Source of the DNA: Maribellus sediminis
GTDB lineage: Bacteria > Bacteroidota > Bacteroidia > Bacteroidales > Prolixibacteraceae
NCBI RefSeq assembly: GCF_011799805.1
Contig: NZ_WXUB01000002.1
Coordinates: 1,054,001-1,118,000, forward strand
Length of the DNA stretch: 64,000 nt
Reading direction: 5' to 3'
The notes under the pieces are model-generated. The model made no database searches and was not told where the DNA came from. It saw nothing but the letters and a program-made list of their open reading frames with translations. Of the stretch, positions 43,224 through 51,524 are shown piece by piece (position 1 is the first letter of the stretch; each line of letters begins with the position of its first letter). The position numbers and the translations under genes are program-made.

Positions 43224-45305
43224 ATGAATAAATTTTACAGAAGATTAAAAAAATACACCCAGATAACGGTACAGATCTTAATGTTCCTGTTGGCAGCAGT
43301 GGCTTTGTACCTGATTCTTCCGGGCGAACCAAAATTCAAATACGAGTATCAGAAGAGCTTTCCGTGGAAACATGAAAACCTGGTGGCTCCTTTCGATTTT
43401 GCCATCCTGAAAACCGCCAAGGAACTGGATGATGAAAGGCAGGAACAGATCAGTAAGATCATCCCCTATTTTACCTGCGATACGTCAATCGCCAACGCCA
43501 ACATTAAAAAACTGCGCGAGGATATGCAACTGTCGTCCAATATCAAGGATGTACAAAAGCAAAATGTGATCGATATTCTGAGCCATGAACTAAAAAAAAT
43601 GTATGATGCAGGAATCCTGCAATTTTCGATCGATTCGTACACCGAACTTAGCGGCAAATCCGAGATCAGGAAAATAACCGGAAATTCTGTAACGCGGATC
43701 AGTACCCAAGCCCTTTATTCTGAAAAACAAGCTTATAATACCCTGAATACAATAAAACAGGAACTGGACAAATCGCTGGGCAGTCTCGACTGGCTGAATG
43801 CGTATCCGCTCGATCGTTACATCGCAGCAAACCTGACATACGATTTTGAAACTACGCAAAAAGAAATAGACGAAGCGACCCAAAACATTTCATTATCGCG
43901 AGGAATGGTGCGGCTTGGCGAACGCATTATTCTGGAAGGAGAAGTGGTTGACAGTGAAAAGTACCAGATTTTAGAATCGCTGAAAGCCAGCTACGAAAAA
44001 GAGCGCGGCAACGATTTTAACCGCTACATGGTCGCCCTTGGGAAAAGCCTGTTCATCCTGGTGATGCTCGGGTTAATTTTTGTGTTTTTATACATTTACC
44101 GCCGCGACATCCTGGTACACCTAAACCGCCTGATTTTTCTATTGTTGCTCATCACTTTTACCGTATTTATAGCACAAATCATTGATGCCATTCCGAACCT
44201 GAACATTTACATTGTGCCCTTTGCTATTTTGCCTATTGTTGTGCGCACGTTCTTCGATTCGCGAACCGCTATTTTTACTTTGTTCATCACCACATTGCTA
44301 ATTGGTTTTTATGCACCTAATAATTATGAATTTATTCTTTTGCAGGTTTCTGCAGGTGTTGTTTCTGTATTCAGTCTGAACAAAATGCACCGTCGGGTAC
44401 ATCTTGTACTGGCTGCCATTTGGGTGTTCCTCACCTATGCAATTGTTTACACTGCGCTCACACTCATCCACGAAGGCACGCTAATGCTGATGAATCTTAG
44501 TATGTTGAAATGGTTTGTTTTCAGTTCTGTACTGATCATGCTGGTATATATCCTGGTTTACATATTCGAGAAACTCTTCGGATTTATCTCGGATGTAACA
44601 CTTATCGAGATTTCCGACAGTAATCAGCCTTTGCTGCGCAAACTGGCCGAAGAAGCGCCGGGAACCTTCCAACATTCGATGCAGATTGCAAACCTTGCCG
44701 AAGAAGTTATTCTGAAAATCGGAGGTAATCCATTTCTGGTTCGTGCCGGTGCCTTGTACCACGATATTGGTAAAATTGCCCGCCCGAATTTTTTCATCGA
44801 GAACCAGGCTGCCGGAATGAATCCGCACGACCGGATTGATAATATGAAAAGTGCCGAGGTGATCATCGACCACGTGAAAAACGGGGTTAAAATGGCACAA
44901 AAGCATAAACTTCCGGCACCAATTATCGAATTTATTGCCACTCACCACGGTACCACAAAAGCCAAATATTTCTACTTAAAACACAAGGAAGAACATCCCG
45001 ATTCGGATGTAAATGAAGATCAATTTATGTATCCGGGACCATTGCCAAAATCGAAAGAAGCATCGGTAGTAATGTTGGTGGATGGCATCGAAGCTGCTTC
45101 GCGCAGCATGAAAGAAAAAACACATCAGAACCTGCAGGAACTGATCAACCGAATGATCGATCAGAAAATAGATGATAAACAACTGGACAATTCCGAACTG
45201 ACTTTCAGCGACATTGAAATTATTAAAGCAACCCTTTTGGATAAACTAATTAACATTTATCATGTTAGAATAGAATATCCTGAGGATAAACGGCTAAAAA
45301 AATAA
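43224..45305 (+). CDS. 7TM-HD phosphodiesterase, PgpH-like
   Basis: A 693-residue membrane protein: an N-terminal helix, an extracytoplasmic helical domain (about 35-265, the 7TMR-HDED type), about seven membrane helices (270-460), and a C-terminal HD domain (490-660) with FQHSMQIANLAEEV, ALYHDIGKI, NPHD and ATHHGTTKA motifs. The HD residues match PgpH-type cyclic di-AMP phosphodiesterases. I chose the ATG at 43224 over an upstream in-frame TTG. It stands alone. Cyclic di-AMP hydrolysis is inferred from the family. Confidence 0.9.
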   Translation: MNKFYRRLKKYTQITVQILMFLLAAVALYLILPGEPKFKYEYQKSFPWKHENLVAPFDFAILKTAKELDDERQEQISKIIPYFTCDTSIANANIKKLREDMQLSSNIKDVQKQNVIDILSHELKKMYDAGILQFSIDSYTELSGKSEIRKITGNSVTRISTQALYSEKQAYNTLNTIKQELDKSLGSLDWLNAYPLDRYIAANLTYDFETTQKEIDEATQNISLSRGMVRLGERIILEGEVVDSEKYQILESLKASYEKERGNDFNRYMVALGKSLFILVMLGLIFVFLYIYRRDILVHLNRLIFLLLLITFTVFIAQIIDAIPNLNIYIVPFAILPIVVRTFFDSRTAIFTLFITTLLIGFYAPNNYEFILLQVSAGVVSVFSLNKMHRRVHLVLAAIWVFLTYAIVYTALTLIHEGTLMLMNLSMLKWFVFSSVLIMLVYILVYIFEKLFGFISDVTLIEISDSNQPLLRKLAEEAPGTFQHSMQIANLAEEVILKIGGNPFLVRAGALYHDIGKIARPNFFIENQAAGMNPHDRIDNMKSAEVIIDHVKNGVKMAQKHKLPAPIIEFIATHHGTTKAKYFYLKHKEEHPDSDVNEDQFMYPGPLPKSKEASVVMLVDGIEAASRSMKEKTHQNLQELINRMIDQKIDDKQLDNSELTFSDIEIIKATLLDKLINIYHVRIEYPEDKRLKK

Positions 45306-45439
45306 TTTTTAGTAGAATTGCAAGAAAAGAAATGATTGGGACGTTAATCTTTTGTGATTAGATTTTTCAATTTAAGACCGTGGGTGAAACGTCTTGATTT
45401 GATGTTCAATTTAGGTATAAGGCAATTAAGTATATTACG

Positions 45440-46867
45440 ATGAAAAGCTGGAAAACAATTATAGCGGCAATTCTGCTGTTGTCGGGAATAGTAATAAGCT
45501 GCAGTGATGACGGGGTTGTTCCCGAAGAAAAAGCTGAAGTGCCGGCCCTTACAAAAAAGGTAAATCGGTTTATCAAGGAGGTAATGACGGATATCTACCT
45601 TTGGTACGACGAATTACCCGATATCGATTACAAATACGAAACCGACAGTAAAGCCTATTTTAAGAAACTACTTTACAAGGAAGATAAATGGTCGTACATT
45701 ACCGATGATGTTGTGGCCCTGGAAAATAGTTTCGAAGGCAAAGAGAAGTCGTTTGGCTGGTCACTGACCTTTGGTTTGTTTTCCGACACAAAAAATGTTT
45801 TTGCCATTGTGGAATGTGTTTACCCGAACACTCCGGCAGCTGCTGCAGGTGTAAAAAGGGGCGATCTGGTTGTGTTAATGAACGGATCAGATATTACCCA
45901 ATCCAACTATACCGACTTGCTTTATGCCGATAATTTGCAGGTTACCCTGGCAACTTACGATGCCGAACACGGAATAACACTCGGTGGTGTTGTAAGTATG
46001 ACGTCACTCGATTTGACGCTTAATCCCGTATTAACAACCAATGTAGTAGATTATGAGGGGCATAAAATCGGATATATTTTCTATGCCCAGTACATTGCCG
46101 ATTTTAATTCAGCCATTGATACGGCCATTGAAGGTTTGCTTAATCAGAACATCACCGATTTAGTAATTGATTTACGCTATAACCCGGGAGGAACAATTGG
46201 CGCTGCCCGACATCTTTGTAGTGCAATTGCACCGCTTGATGTTGTAAATACAGGCAGTAAACTCGTTAGCTACCACTGGAATACCAAATATCAAAACCAT
46301 TGGATAAGCTCCCAGAAGTGGGAACAGGTTGAAGTGGACTTCGACAGTGAAGTGGAGGTAAAAGCCGGTTTGGATAAAGTACATATACTTACCGGATCGG
46401 GAACAGCTTCGGCTTCGGAATTAACGATAACCGGTTTAAAACCCTATATGAGTGTAACAACAGTTGGCGATACCACTTACGGCAAATACACGGCTTCCAT
46501 CACGTTGAAAGCGGAGGACTTGTATTATGACAATCCTGATTATTACGAAGAAATTGACAACTGGGGCCTGCAACCCATCGTTTTACGCTATGCCAATTCA
46601 ACCGGAGTTACGGATTTCAAAGATGGATTTGCACCCGATATCCCTGCATTTGACGACTTGTTCAATACCTTTCCTTTGGGCGACATGAACGATCCGCTTT
46701 TTGCGGCTGCAATAGAAGACATTACCGGCACACCGGTGATAACAGCCATGAAAAGTGCGAAAAAACCGGCATTCGATTATAAAATAATTGGCAGAGGATT
46801 TTCGAAATTCGACAAAAACAAACGCGAACTGCTCATCAATAAAAAAGAAATCGAAAACATACATTAA
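45440..46867 (+). CDS. S41 family C-terminal processing peptidase, lipoprotein
   Basis: A 475-residue lipoprotein (lipobox cysteine in VISCSDD near residue 21). An N-terminal helical part precedes a PDZ-like domain (ECVYPNTPAAAAGVKRGDLVVLMNG, near residues 130-155) and the S41 protease core: VIDLRYNPGGTIGAARHL near 243, and the catalytic serine in ILTGSGTASASELTI near 330. A lysine in TTYGKYTASI is the likely general base. It acts in the periplasm or on the cell surface. The substrate is unknown; surface S41 lipoproteins are common in Bacteroidota. Confidence 0.9.
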   Translation: MKSWKTIIAAILLLSGIVISCSDDGVVPEEKAEVPALTKKVNRFIKEVMTDIYLWYDELPDIDYKYETDSKAYFKKLLYKEDKWSYITDDVVALENSFEGKEKSFGWSLTFGLFSDTKNVFAIVECVYPNTPAAAAGVKRGDLVVLMNGSDITQSNYTDLLYADNLQVTLATYDAEHGITLGGVVSMTSLDLTLNPVLTTNVVDYEGHKIGYIFYAQYIADFNSAIDTAIEGLLNQNITDLVIDLRYNPGGTIGAARHLCSAIAPLDVVNTGSKLVSYHWNTKYQNHWISSQKWEQVEVDFDSEVEVKAGLDKVHILTGSGTASASELTITGLKPYMSVTTVGDTTYGKYTASITLKAEDLYYDNPDYYEEIDNWGLQPIVLRYANSTGVTDFKDGFAPDIPAFDDLFNTFPLGDMNDPLFAAAIEDITGTPVITAMKSAKKPAFDYKIIGRGFSKFDKNKRELLINKKEIENIH

Positions 46868-46983
46868 GGCGCTGTTCAGTTAGGGAAACAATCAACTCGT
46901 TATCAACAACTTATTTAGTTGCCTTATTTGCATATCTCGAAAATGTACACTATTTTTGACCAGAACCCTAATAGTGACGCGAG

Positions 46984-48111
46984 ATGTTTGAAGAGATTAA
47001 TCTTTCTACCCGGGATTATCCTGCGCAAGCGCTGGATGAGCGGCAAATCAGCCAATCGGTAAAAACCATAAATGATAAGCAACTGATTGATTTTGTGGAA
47101 TCAATTTCACAAATGGTTCTCATTTTAGATGAAGAACAAAACATCGTTTATGCCAATCAAAGCTTCAACAGTTTTTTCGAGAATAAAAAAATAAGCCACA
47201 TAATCGGGAAAAAACCGGGCGATAGTTTTTCGTGCCGGCACAGCAGTGTAGCCGGATCAATTTGCGGAACGACAAAATTTTGCCGGTCGTGCGGAGCTGC
47301 ACATGCTATTCGCGATGCTGTTCAGGGAAACCGTTCAACGAAAGAATGCAAAATACTTACCGTTAAGAACGAAGCCATTGATTTACGTGTTACTGCCAGT
47401 CCTGTAACACTACAGGGGCACAAACTGACTTTGTTCTCAATTAGTGATATCAGCAATGAAAAACGACGCCGGTCGCTCGAACGGATTTTTATTCACGATA
47501 TACTGAACATTGCCGGTGGCATTTCGGGTTTATCGTCCATTATGAAGGAAATAGATGATCCGGAAGAATTAAAACAAATTGCTGATACGATTGAAGTTGC
47601 AGCCAATAATCTGGTGGATGAAATCCAGAGTCAGCGTGAACTAAGTTCTGCAGAAAGAGGTGATCTTACCCTGCATTATACCGCTATTGAAACTTCGGAT
47701 ATTCTAAGCCAGCTTCAGAAACTATACTCTAACCACGAGCTGAACCTGGGAAAAGAAATCACGATTCGCGATGATGCCAACCAGTCGATTGTAAGTGACA
47801 AAATGCTTATAAAACGTATCCTCGGCAACATGGTTAAAAATGCTATCGAAGCTACGGTTCCTAACGACCATATAACAATTAGTTGCATTGGTTTGGGCAG
47901 AAAAGTTCGCTTCGAGGTGCATAACCAAAGTTTCATTCCCGAAGATGTACAGCTGGAATTATTTAAACGTTTTTATTCAACCAAACAAAATGGCCGTGGC
48001 ATTGGTACATACAGCATGAAATTGTTTGGCGAAAAATACCTGAAAGGCAGAGTGTGGTTTAAAAGCACTGCTGAAGAAGGAACGAGTTTCTATTTTGAAC
48101 TTAGTGCCTGA
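46984..48111 (+). CDS. PAS-domain sensor histidine kinase with cysteine cluster
   Basis: A 375-residue soluble histidine kinase. An N-terminal PAS domain (about residues 40-155) is followed by a histidine box (FIHDILNIAGGISGL, His near 171) and a HATPase domain with RILGNMVKNAIEAT, QNGRGIGTYSMKLFGEKY and a G2-type box. The PAS domain carries four or five cysteines (CRHSSVAGSICGTTKFCRSCG, near 80-102), which could bind a metal, iron-sulfur cluster or sense redox. It has no transmembrane segment, so it senses the cytoplasm. No response regulator gene is adjacent. Confidence 0.85.
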   Translation: MFEEINLSTRDYPAQALDERQISQSVKTINDKQLIDFVESISQMVLILDEEQNIVYANQSFNSFFENKKISHIIGKKPGDSFSCRHSSVAGSICGTTKFCRSCGAAHAIRDAVQGNRSTKECKILTVKNEAIDLRVTASPVTLQGHKLTLFSISDISNEKRRRSLERIFIHDILNIAGGISGLSSIMKEIDDPEELKQIADTIEVAANNLVDEIQSQRELSSAERGDLTLHYTAIETSDILSQLQKLYSNHELNLGKEITIRDDANQSIVSDKMLIKRILGNMVKNAIEATVPNDHITISCIGLGRKVRFEVHNQSFIPEDVQLELFKRFYSTKQNGRGIGTYSMKLFGEKYLKGRVWFKSTAEEGTSFYFELSA

Positions 48112-48236
48112 TCTTCTCATATCATTCTATAATTATTTCAGAAAAACTGTTCCTCCGGTTAATTTACGGGTCAGGCGTTTCGGCAACTTCCAAATTTCAA
48201 GTTACTTTGTTGTGCAACACTGCAAACTCAGCAACC

Positions 48237-48617
48237 ATGACAAAAAACTACAGGCTCGACCACGAACTTCCGGAGGCTACGGAAAAATGGGGCTGGCGAT
48301 TCCATAATTTAGGTATTCCAACAGCCAAAAAGTTTCCAAACGAAAAATACCTGTCACATCTGAAATTTTTTCATTCAGGTTTCCCTGAAAGCCCTTTTGG
48401 CGTTGAATGGATGCGATTTGAAGCCGACAGCCCGATTCATCCCCTGATACAGCAAGTACCTCATCTGGCCTTTGAAGTTGATGATCTTGATCGCGAACTC
48501 AGGCTACATAAATTCAATGTATTAACTTTGCCAAACGAACCAGGCGAAGGTATACGGGTAGCCATGATTGAACACAATGGCGCCCCGATCGAGCTTATAG
48601 AATTTATAAATAAATGA
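48237..48617 (+). CDS. VOC (glyoxalase-like) superfamily protein
   Basis: A 126-residue protein starting MTKNYRLDHELPEATEKWGW. It has the paired beta-alpha-beta strands of the VOC fold, with metal-binding-like His and Glu positions (WGWRFHNLGIPT, VPHLAFEVDDLDREL, IEHNGAPIELIEFI). It could bind a metal or a small molecule. I chose the ATG at 48237; an earlier in-frame ATG adds ten residues without match. It overlaps the pentapeptide gene by four bases. The substrate is unknown. Confidence 0.75.
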   Translation: MTKNYRLDHELPEATEKWGWRFHNLGIPTAKKFPNEKYLSHLKFFHSGFPESPFGVEWMRFEADSPIHPLIQQVPHLAFEVDDLDRELRLHKFNVLTLPNEPGEGIRVAMIEHNGAPIELIEFINK

Positions 48618-49183
48618 CCATATATTTTTGCGACGAAACCTATAAAGGCATTGATTTTACAGCTGATGATGTTCAGCCTGTGGAATATGAGAATTGCGAA
48701 TTCGTTGACTGTATTTTTGCCGGTACCAATCTGCAAGCTTTCAGTTTTGAAGATTGCAGTTTTAAAAGTTGCGATTTTAGCAATGCCGGAATTCAAAATA
48801 CGGCTTTCAAAAATGTAAAATTCAGCTCCTGCAAGTTAATTGGCTTGCAGTTCGATACCTGTAATCCCTTTTTACTGGCCTTCAGCTTCGATTCGTGCAT
48901 ACTGAATTACGCGTCATTTTATCAACTAAAAATTCCGGGTACAAGCTTTTCAAATTGCATGTTGCTCGAAACTGATTTCACCGAAACCGATCTTTCAAAG
49001 GCTACATTCAATGGGTGTAACCTTGGCGGTGCCATGTTTGGTAACACCAAGCTCGAAAAAGCAGACTTTAGCGGTTCGATTGACATTGTTCTCGATCCCG
49101 ATCAGAACCACTTGACAGGTGCTGCTTTCGATCTCGAATGTTTACCTGGTCTTCTTCTAAAACACGGGATAAAGATCAATTAA
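48614..49183 (+). CDS. Pentapeptide-repeat protein
   Basis: A 189-residue protein of pentapeptide repeats (A/C-D/N-L/F-x-x type), for example FVDCIFAGTNLQAFSFEDC, FKSCDFSNAGIQNTAF and LSKATFNGCNLGGAMFGN. The repeats stack into a right-handed quadrilateral helix resembling DNA. Related proteins such as Qnr and MfpA bind DNA gyrase, but many have other or unknown functions. It is cysteine-rich. It overlaps the VOC gene by four bases, so the two are coupled. Confidence 0.85.
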   Translation: MTIYFCDETYKGIDFTADDVQPVEYENCEFVDCIFAGTNLQAFSFEDCSFKSCDFSNAGIQNTAFKNVKFSSCKLIGLQFDTCNPFLLAFSFDSCILNYASFYQLKIPGTSFSNCMLLETDFTETDLSKATFNGCNLGGAMFGNTKLEKADFSGSIDIVLDPDQNHLTGAAFDLECLPGLLLKHGIKIN

Positions 49184-49210
49184 ATAATCTAACTAAAATT
49201 TTCACACATA

Positions 49211-49244
49211 AAAGAGCCTTGCAGTTTGTTCCACAAGGCTCTTT
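49211..49244. terminator. Bidirectional terminator between convergent genes
   Basis: AAAGAGCCTTG (49211-49221) pairs perfectly with CAAGGCTCTTT (49234-49244), loop of 12. A/T runs on both sides let it serve the pentapeptide gene and the minus-strand DUF3078 gene. Confidence 0.92.
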
Positions 49245-49262
49245 CTATCTATTGCTATTCTA

Positions 49263-50132
49263 TTAGAATTTGTAGGTCAAACCAACTCCAAACGATTCCA
49301 TAAATTGCAGCCGTGCCCCGCTGATTCCGGTATCCGGATCTTCAATTTTTACATCGTCGTCGTAAATCATCTGGGTAATTAAATTCGCACTCAGGTAATC
49401 GTTCACCTTCATATTGATCTGAACTTTCCAGTCGACGTCAACGTTCTGAGGCTTTTCCATATAATTCGAAAACAGGTTTAGTTTGCTTTCAAGGGTAACA
49501 TTTTTCAGTACTTCCTTTTTGTATTCCACCCGAACATTAGCACCCAGTTCGGCACGTACGTTACTACCAGGGTCTACACCAAACGATCCGGCTTCCGAGA
49601 GCACATCGTCGGTAACAAAAGTAAACTTACCTGTTACAGGAGCCAGCATTACAGAAAGATCGTCTGTTTTATAATCCATACCTAAAGCAGCAGTCAGATA
49701 TCCAGGAGCCATAAATTTCGAAATCTCCTCTTTCGGATCCTTGTCGTAATTATATCCCGATGCAAACTGCGATTTAAAGCTTAGCAAACCCGAATAATAC
49801 CACTTACTTTCACCGGCTTCTATTCCGAGTTTTGAAGTGAATTCCATCAGGTCATCCGACTTTCTGGAATCGTCATCTTTTTCTTTTATAAAACCGTAGC
49901 GAAGATCAACACTGTTGTCCCAGCTTAGTTTATCCTTTTTATAATTAGCCGCGTAGTTAATCATAAACAGGCCCGACATGGAACTTTTACCCCCGGCAGC
50001 CCAGTTGGAAAGCGAAACCTGCGAAAAATTCAGCGTGGTTGAACCCGATGTGGTCCAAAGTGTATCCTTAACTGCATCCTGTGCATATAATGCAAATGGG
50101 AACAACAGTAAAACGATTAGAAGTTTCTTCAT
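49263..50132 (-). CDS. DUF3078 outer-membrane barrel protein
   Basis: A 289-residue protein with a signal peptide (MKKLLIVLLLFPFALYAQ). It is typical of DUF3078: TSGSTTLNFSQVSLSNWAAGGKSS at about residues 28-50, repeated strand pairs, and a C-terminal FGVGLTYKF ending in phenylalanine, an outer-membrane barrel signature. I chose the ATG at 50132 because it opens the signal peptide; an in-frame ATG at 50180 adds 16 residues. The function of DUF3078 is not established. Confidence 0.85.
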   Translation of the reverse strand: MKKLLIVLLLFPFALYAQDAVKDTLWTTSGSTTLNFSQVSLSNWAAGGKSSMSGLFMINYAANYKKDKLSWDNSVDLRYGFIKEKDDDSRKSDDLMEFTSKLGIEAGESKWYYSGLLSFKSQFASGYNYDKDPKEEISKFMAPGYLTAALGMDYKTDDLSVMLAPVTGKFTFVTDDVLSEAGSFGVDPGSNVRAELGANVRVEYKKEVLKNVTLESKLNLFSNYMEKPQNVDVDWKVQINMKVNDYLSANLITQMIYDDDVKIEDPDTGISGARLQFMESFGVGLTYKF

Positions 50133-50262
50133 GTTTTTTGTTTTTAATTGTTTGTTTGATAGATTAAAATTTAGGAACAAATATAAATTACAAATGTTTT
50201 AATAATCTCATTTTGGTAAACTGCGGAACAACACCTCTAACTTAAGGCTTCAAAAATAATTT

Positions 50263-51333
50263 TTATGGCTTTTTATCCGACTTCGATTTTTTCATCCAGC
50301 GTGTTCGTGCAAGCTTTTGCAGGTCCTCCACCTTATCCGATTCATCCACAATTTCAAGCCCAAACAGGGTTTCAATCACATCTTCCATAGTAACCAAACC
50401 TACTATTGTTCCATAATCGTCGGCTACCATTGCCAGATGCTGGCGTTGCTGTATGAGTATATCCAGCAACTTCGCTACCGAAAAATTATCCTGTACAAAA
50501 ATGATCTCTCTTCTTATCTCGGCCAGTTTGCGCGCGTGCTTATCTTCAGCCAGATTCTCCAGAATCACATCTTTCAATGCCAGCCCGGTAATGTTGTCCG
50601 GAGTTTCACTGAAGACCGGAATCCGGGAAAACTGAAACGGATTGTGTTCAACAAAAATATCGCCCAGATTTTGCTCTTCGTCCAATGCAAACACCACACT
50701 TCGCGGAGTCATGATGTCTTTAATATTCAGGTTCTCCAGTCGCAACAGGTTTTGAATTATCGATTTCTCTTCCTGATCGATAGCACCACTTTTTAGCCCG
50801 GCATCAGCCATGGCAGCTACATCGGCCCGGCTGAAAACGCTGTGAGTTCCGTCGCGCTTAATTAACCGCGTGATCCAGTTACTCATCCAGATAAAAGGAG
50901 CAAGAATCCAGGTAAGGATTCGTAATGAATTGGCTGTAAATGCCGACAGTTTTTTCCAGTAGGTAGCACCAATGGTTTTCGGAATAATTTCCGAAAGAAT
51001 CAGAATGGCCAAAGTCATTCCGCCGGCGATCAACGATTCATAAGTAACTTCAAAAAGCAGCAGATCAATTTTTGTTGTACCGAAAATTTTTCCGGCTTCT
51101 ACTCCAACCCCGATAGCGCCAACCGTGTGTGCCACTGTATTCATCGTTAAAATGGCCGATAAGGGACGATCAATATCATCTTTCAGCTTTGCCAGCAATT
51201 TACCGATTGCCGGCTTTTCTTTTTGCATGCGGCTCACATACGAAGGGGTAATGCTTAAAAGCACTGCTTCCCAGATCGAGCACAAAAACGAAAAGATAAT
51301 TGATACAAAGAAAAAGAAAAGTAGTGCTGTCAT
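50263..51333 (-). CDS. CNNM/CBS-domain membrane protein (HlyC/CorC family, short)
   Basis: A 356-residue protein with an N-terminal CNNM transmembrane domain (about residues 1-190: FSFLCSIWEAVLLSITPSY, TMNTVAHTVGAIGVG, LILSEIIPKTIGA) and a CBS pair (about 205-335: KDIMTPRSVVFAL, DDYGTIVGLVTMEDVIETL). The CorC-type C-terminal domain is missing and the protein ends in a basic tail (MKKSKSDKKP). CNNM proteins handle magnesium or are linked to its transport; CBS domains bind nucleotides. It stands alone. Confidence 0.88.
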   Translation of the reverse strand: MTALLFFFFVSIIFSFLCSIWEAVLLSITPSYVSRMQKEKPAIGKLLAKLKDDIDRPLSAILTMNTVAHTVGAIGVGVEAGKIFGTTKIDLLLFEVTYESLIAGGMTLAILILSEIIPKTIGATYWKKLSAFTANSLRILTWILAPFIWMSNWITRLIKRDGTHSVFSRADVAAMADAGLKSGAIDQEEKSIIQNLLRLENLNIKDIMTPRSVVFALDEEQNLGDIFVEHNPFQFSRIPVFSETPDNITGLALKDVILENLAEDKHARKLAEIRREIIFVQDNFSVAKLLDILIQQRQHLAMVADDYGTIVGLVTMEDVIETLFGLEIVDESDKVEDLQKLARTRWMKKSKSDKKP

Positions 51334-51469
51334 ATTCTGATTTTACTATCCAATAACGAAATTAACATATTAGAGGTTTACGTTAAAATGTTAAGCGGTG
51401 TTTTTACCATTTCGAATGTTTTTAATTCGTGCTAAACAAAAAAACGACAGAATTGTAATGAAGAGAGAT

Positions 51470-51477
51470 TAGTTTTG
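51470..51477 (+). promoter_or_regulatory. -7 promoter box TAGTTTTG
   Basis: A perfect TAnnTTTG element, 48 bases before the S9 peptidase gene. No clear -33 element is evident. Confidence 0.45.
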
Positions 51478-51524
51478 ACTAAATTCTACAACAAAGAATT
51501 GTTCGAACATTCAAAACGATAATT

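Noticed and set aside
44481-44948. A 155-codon minus-strand frame
   Set aside because: It is antisense to the HD domain of the 7TM-HD gene, with no recognisable motif.
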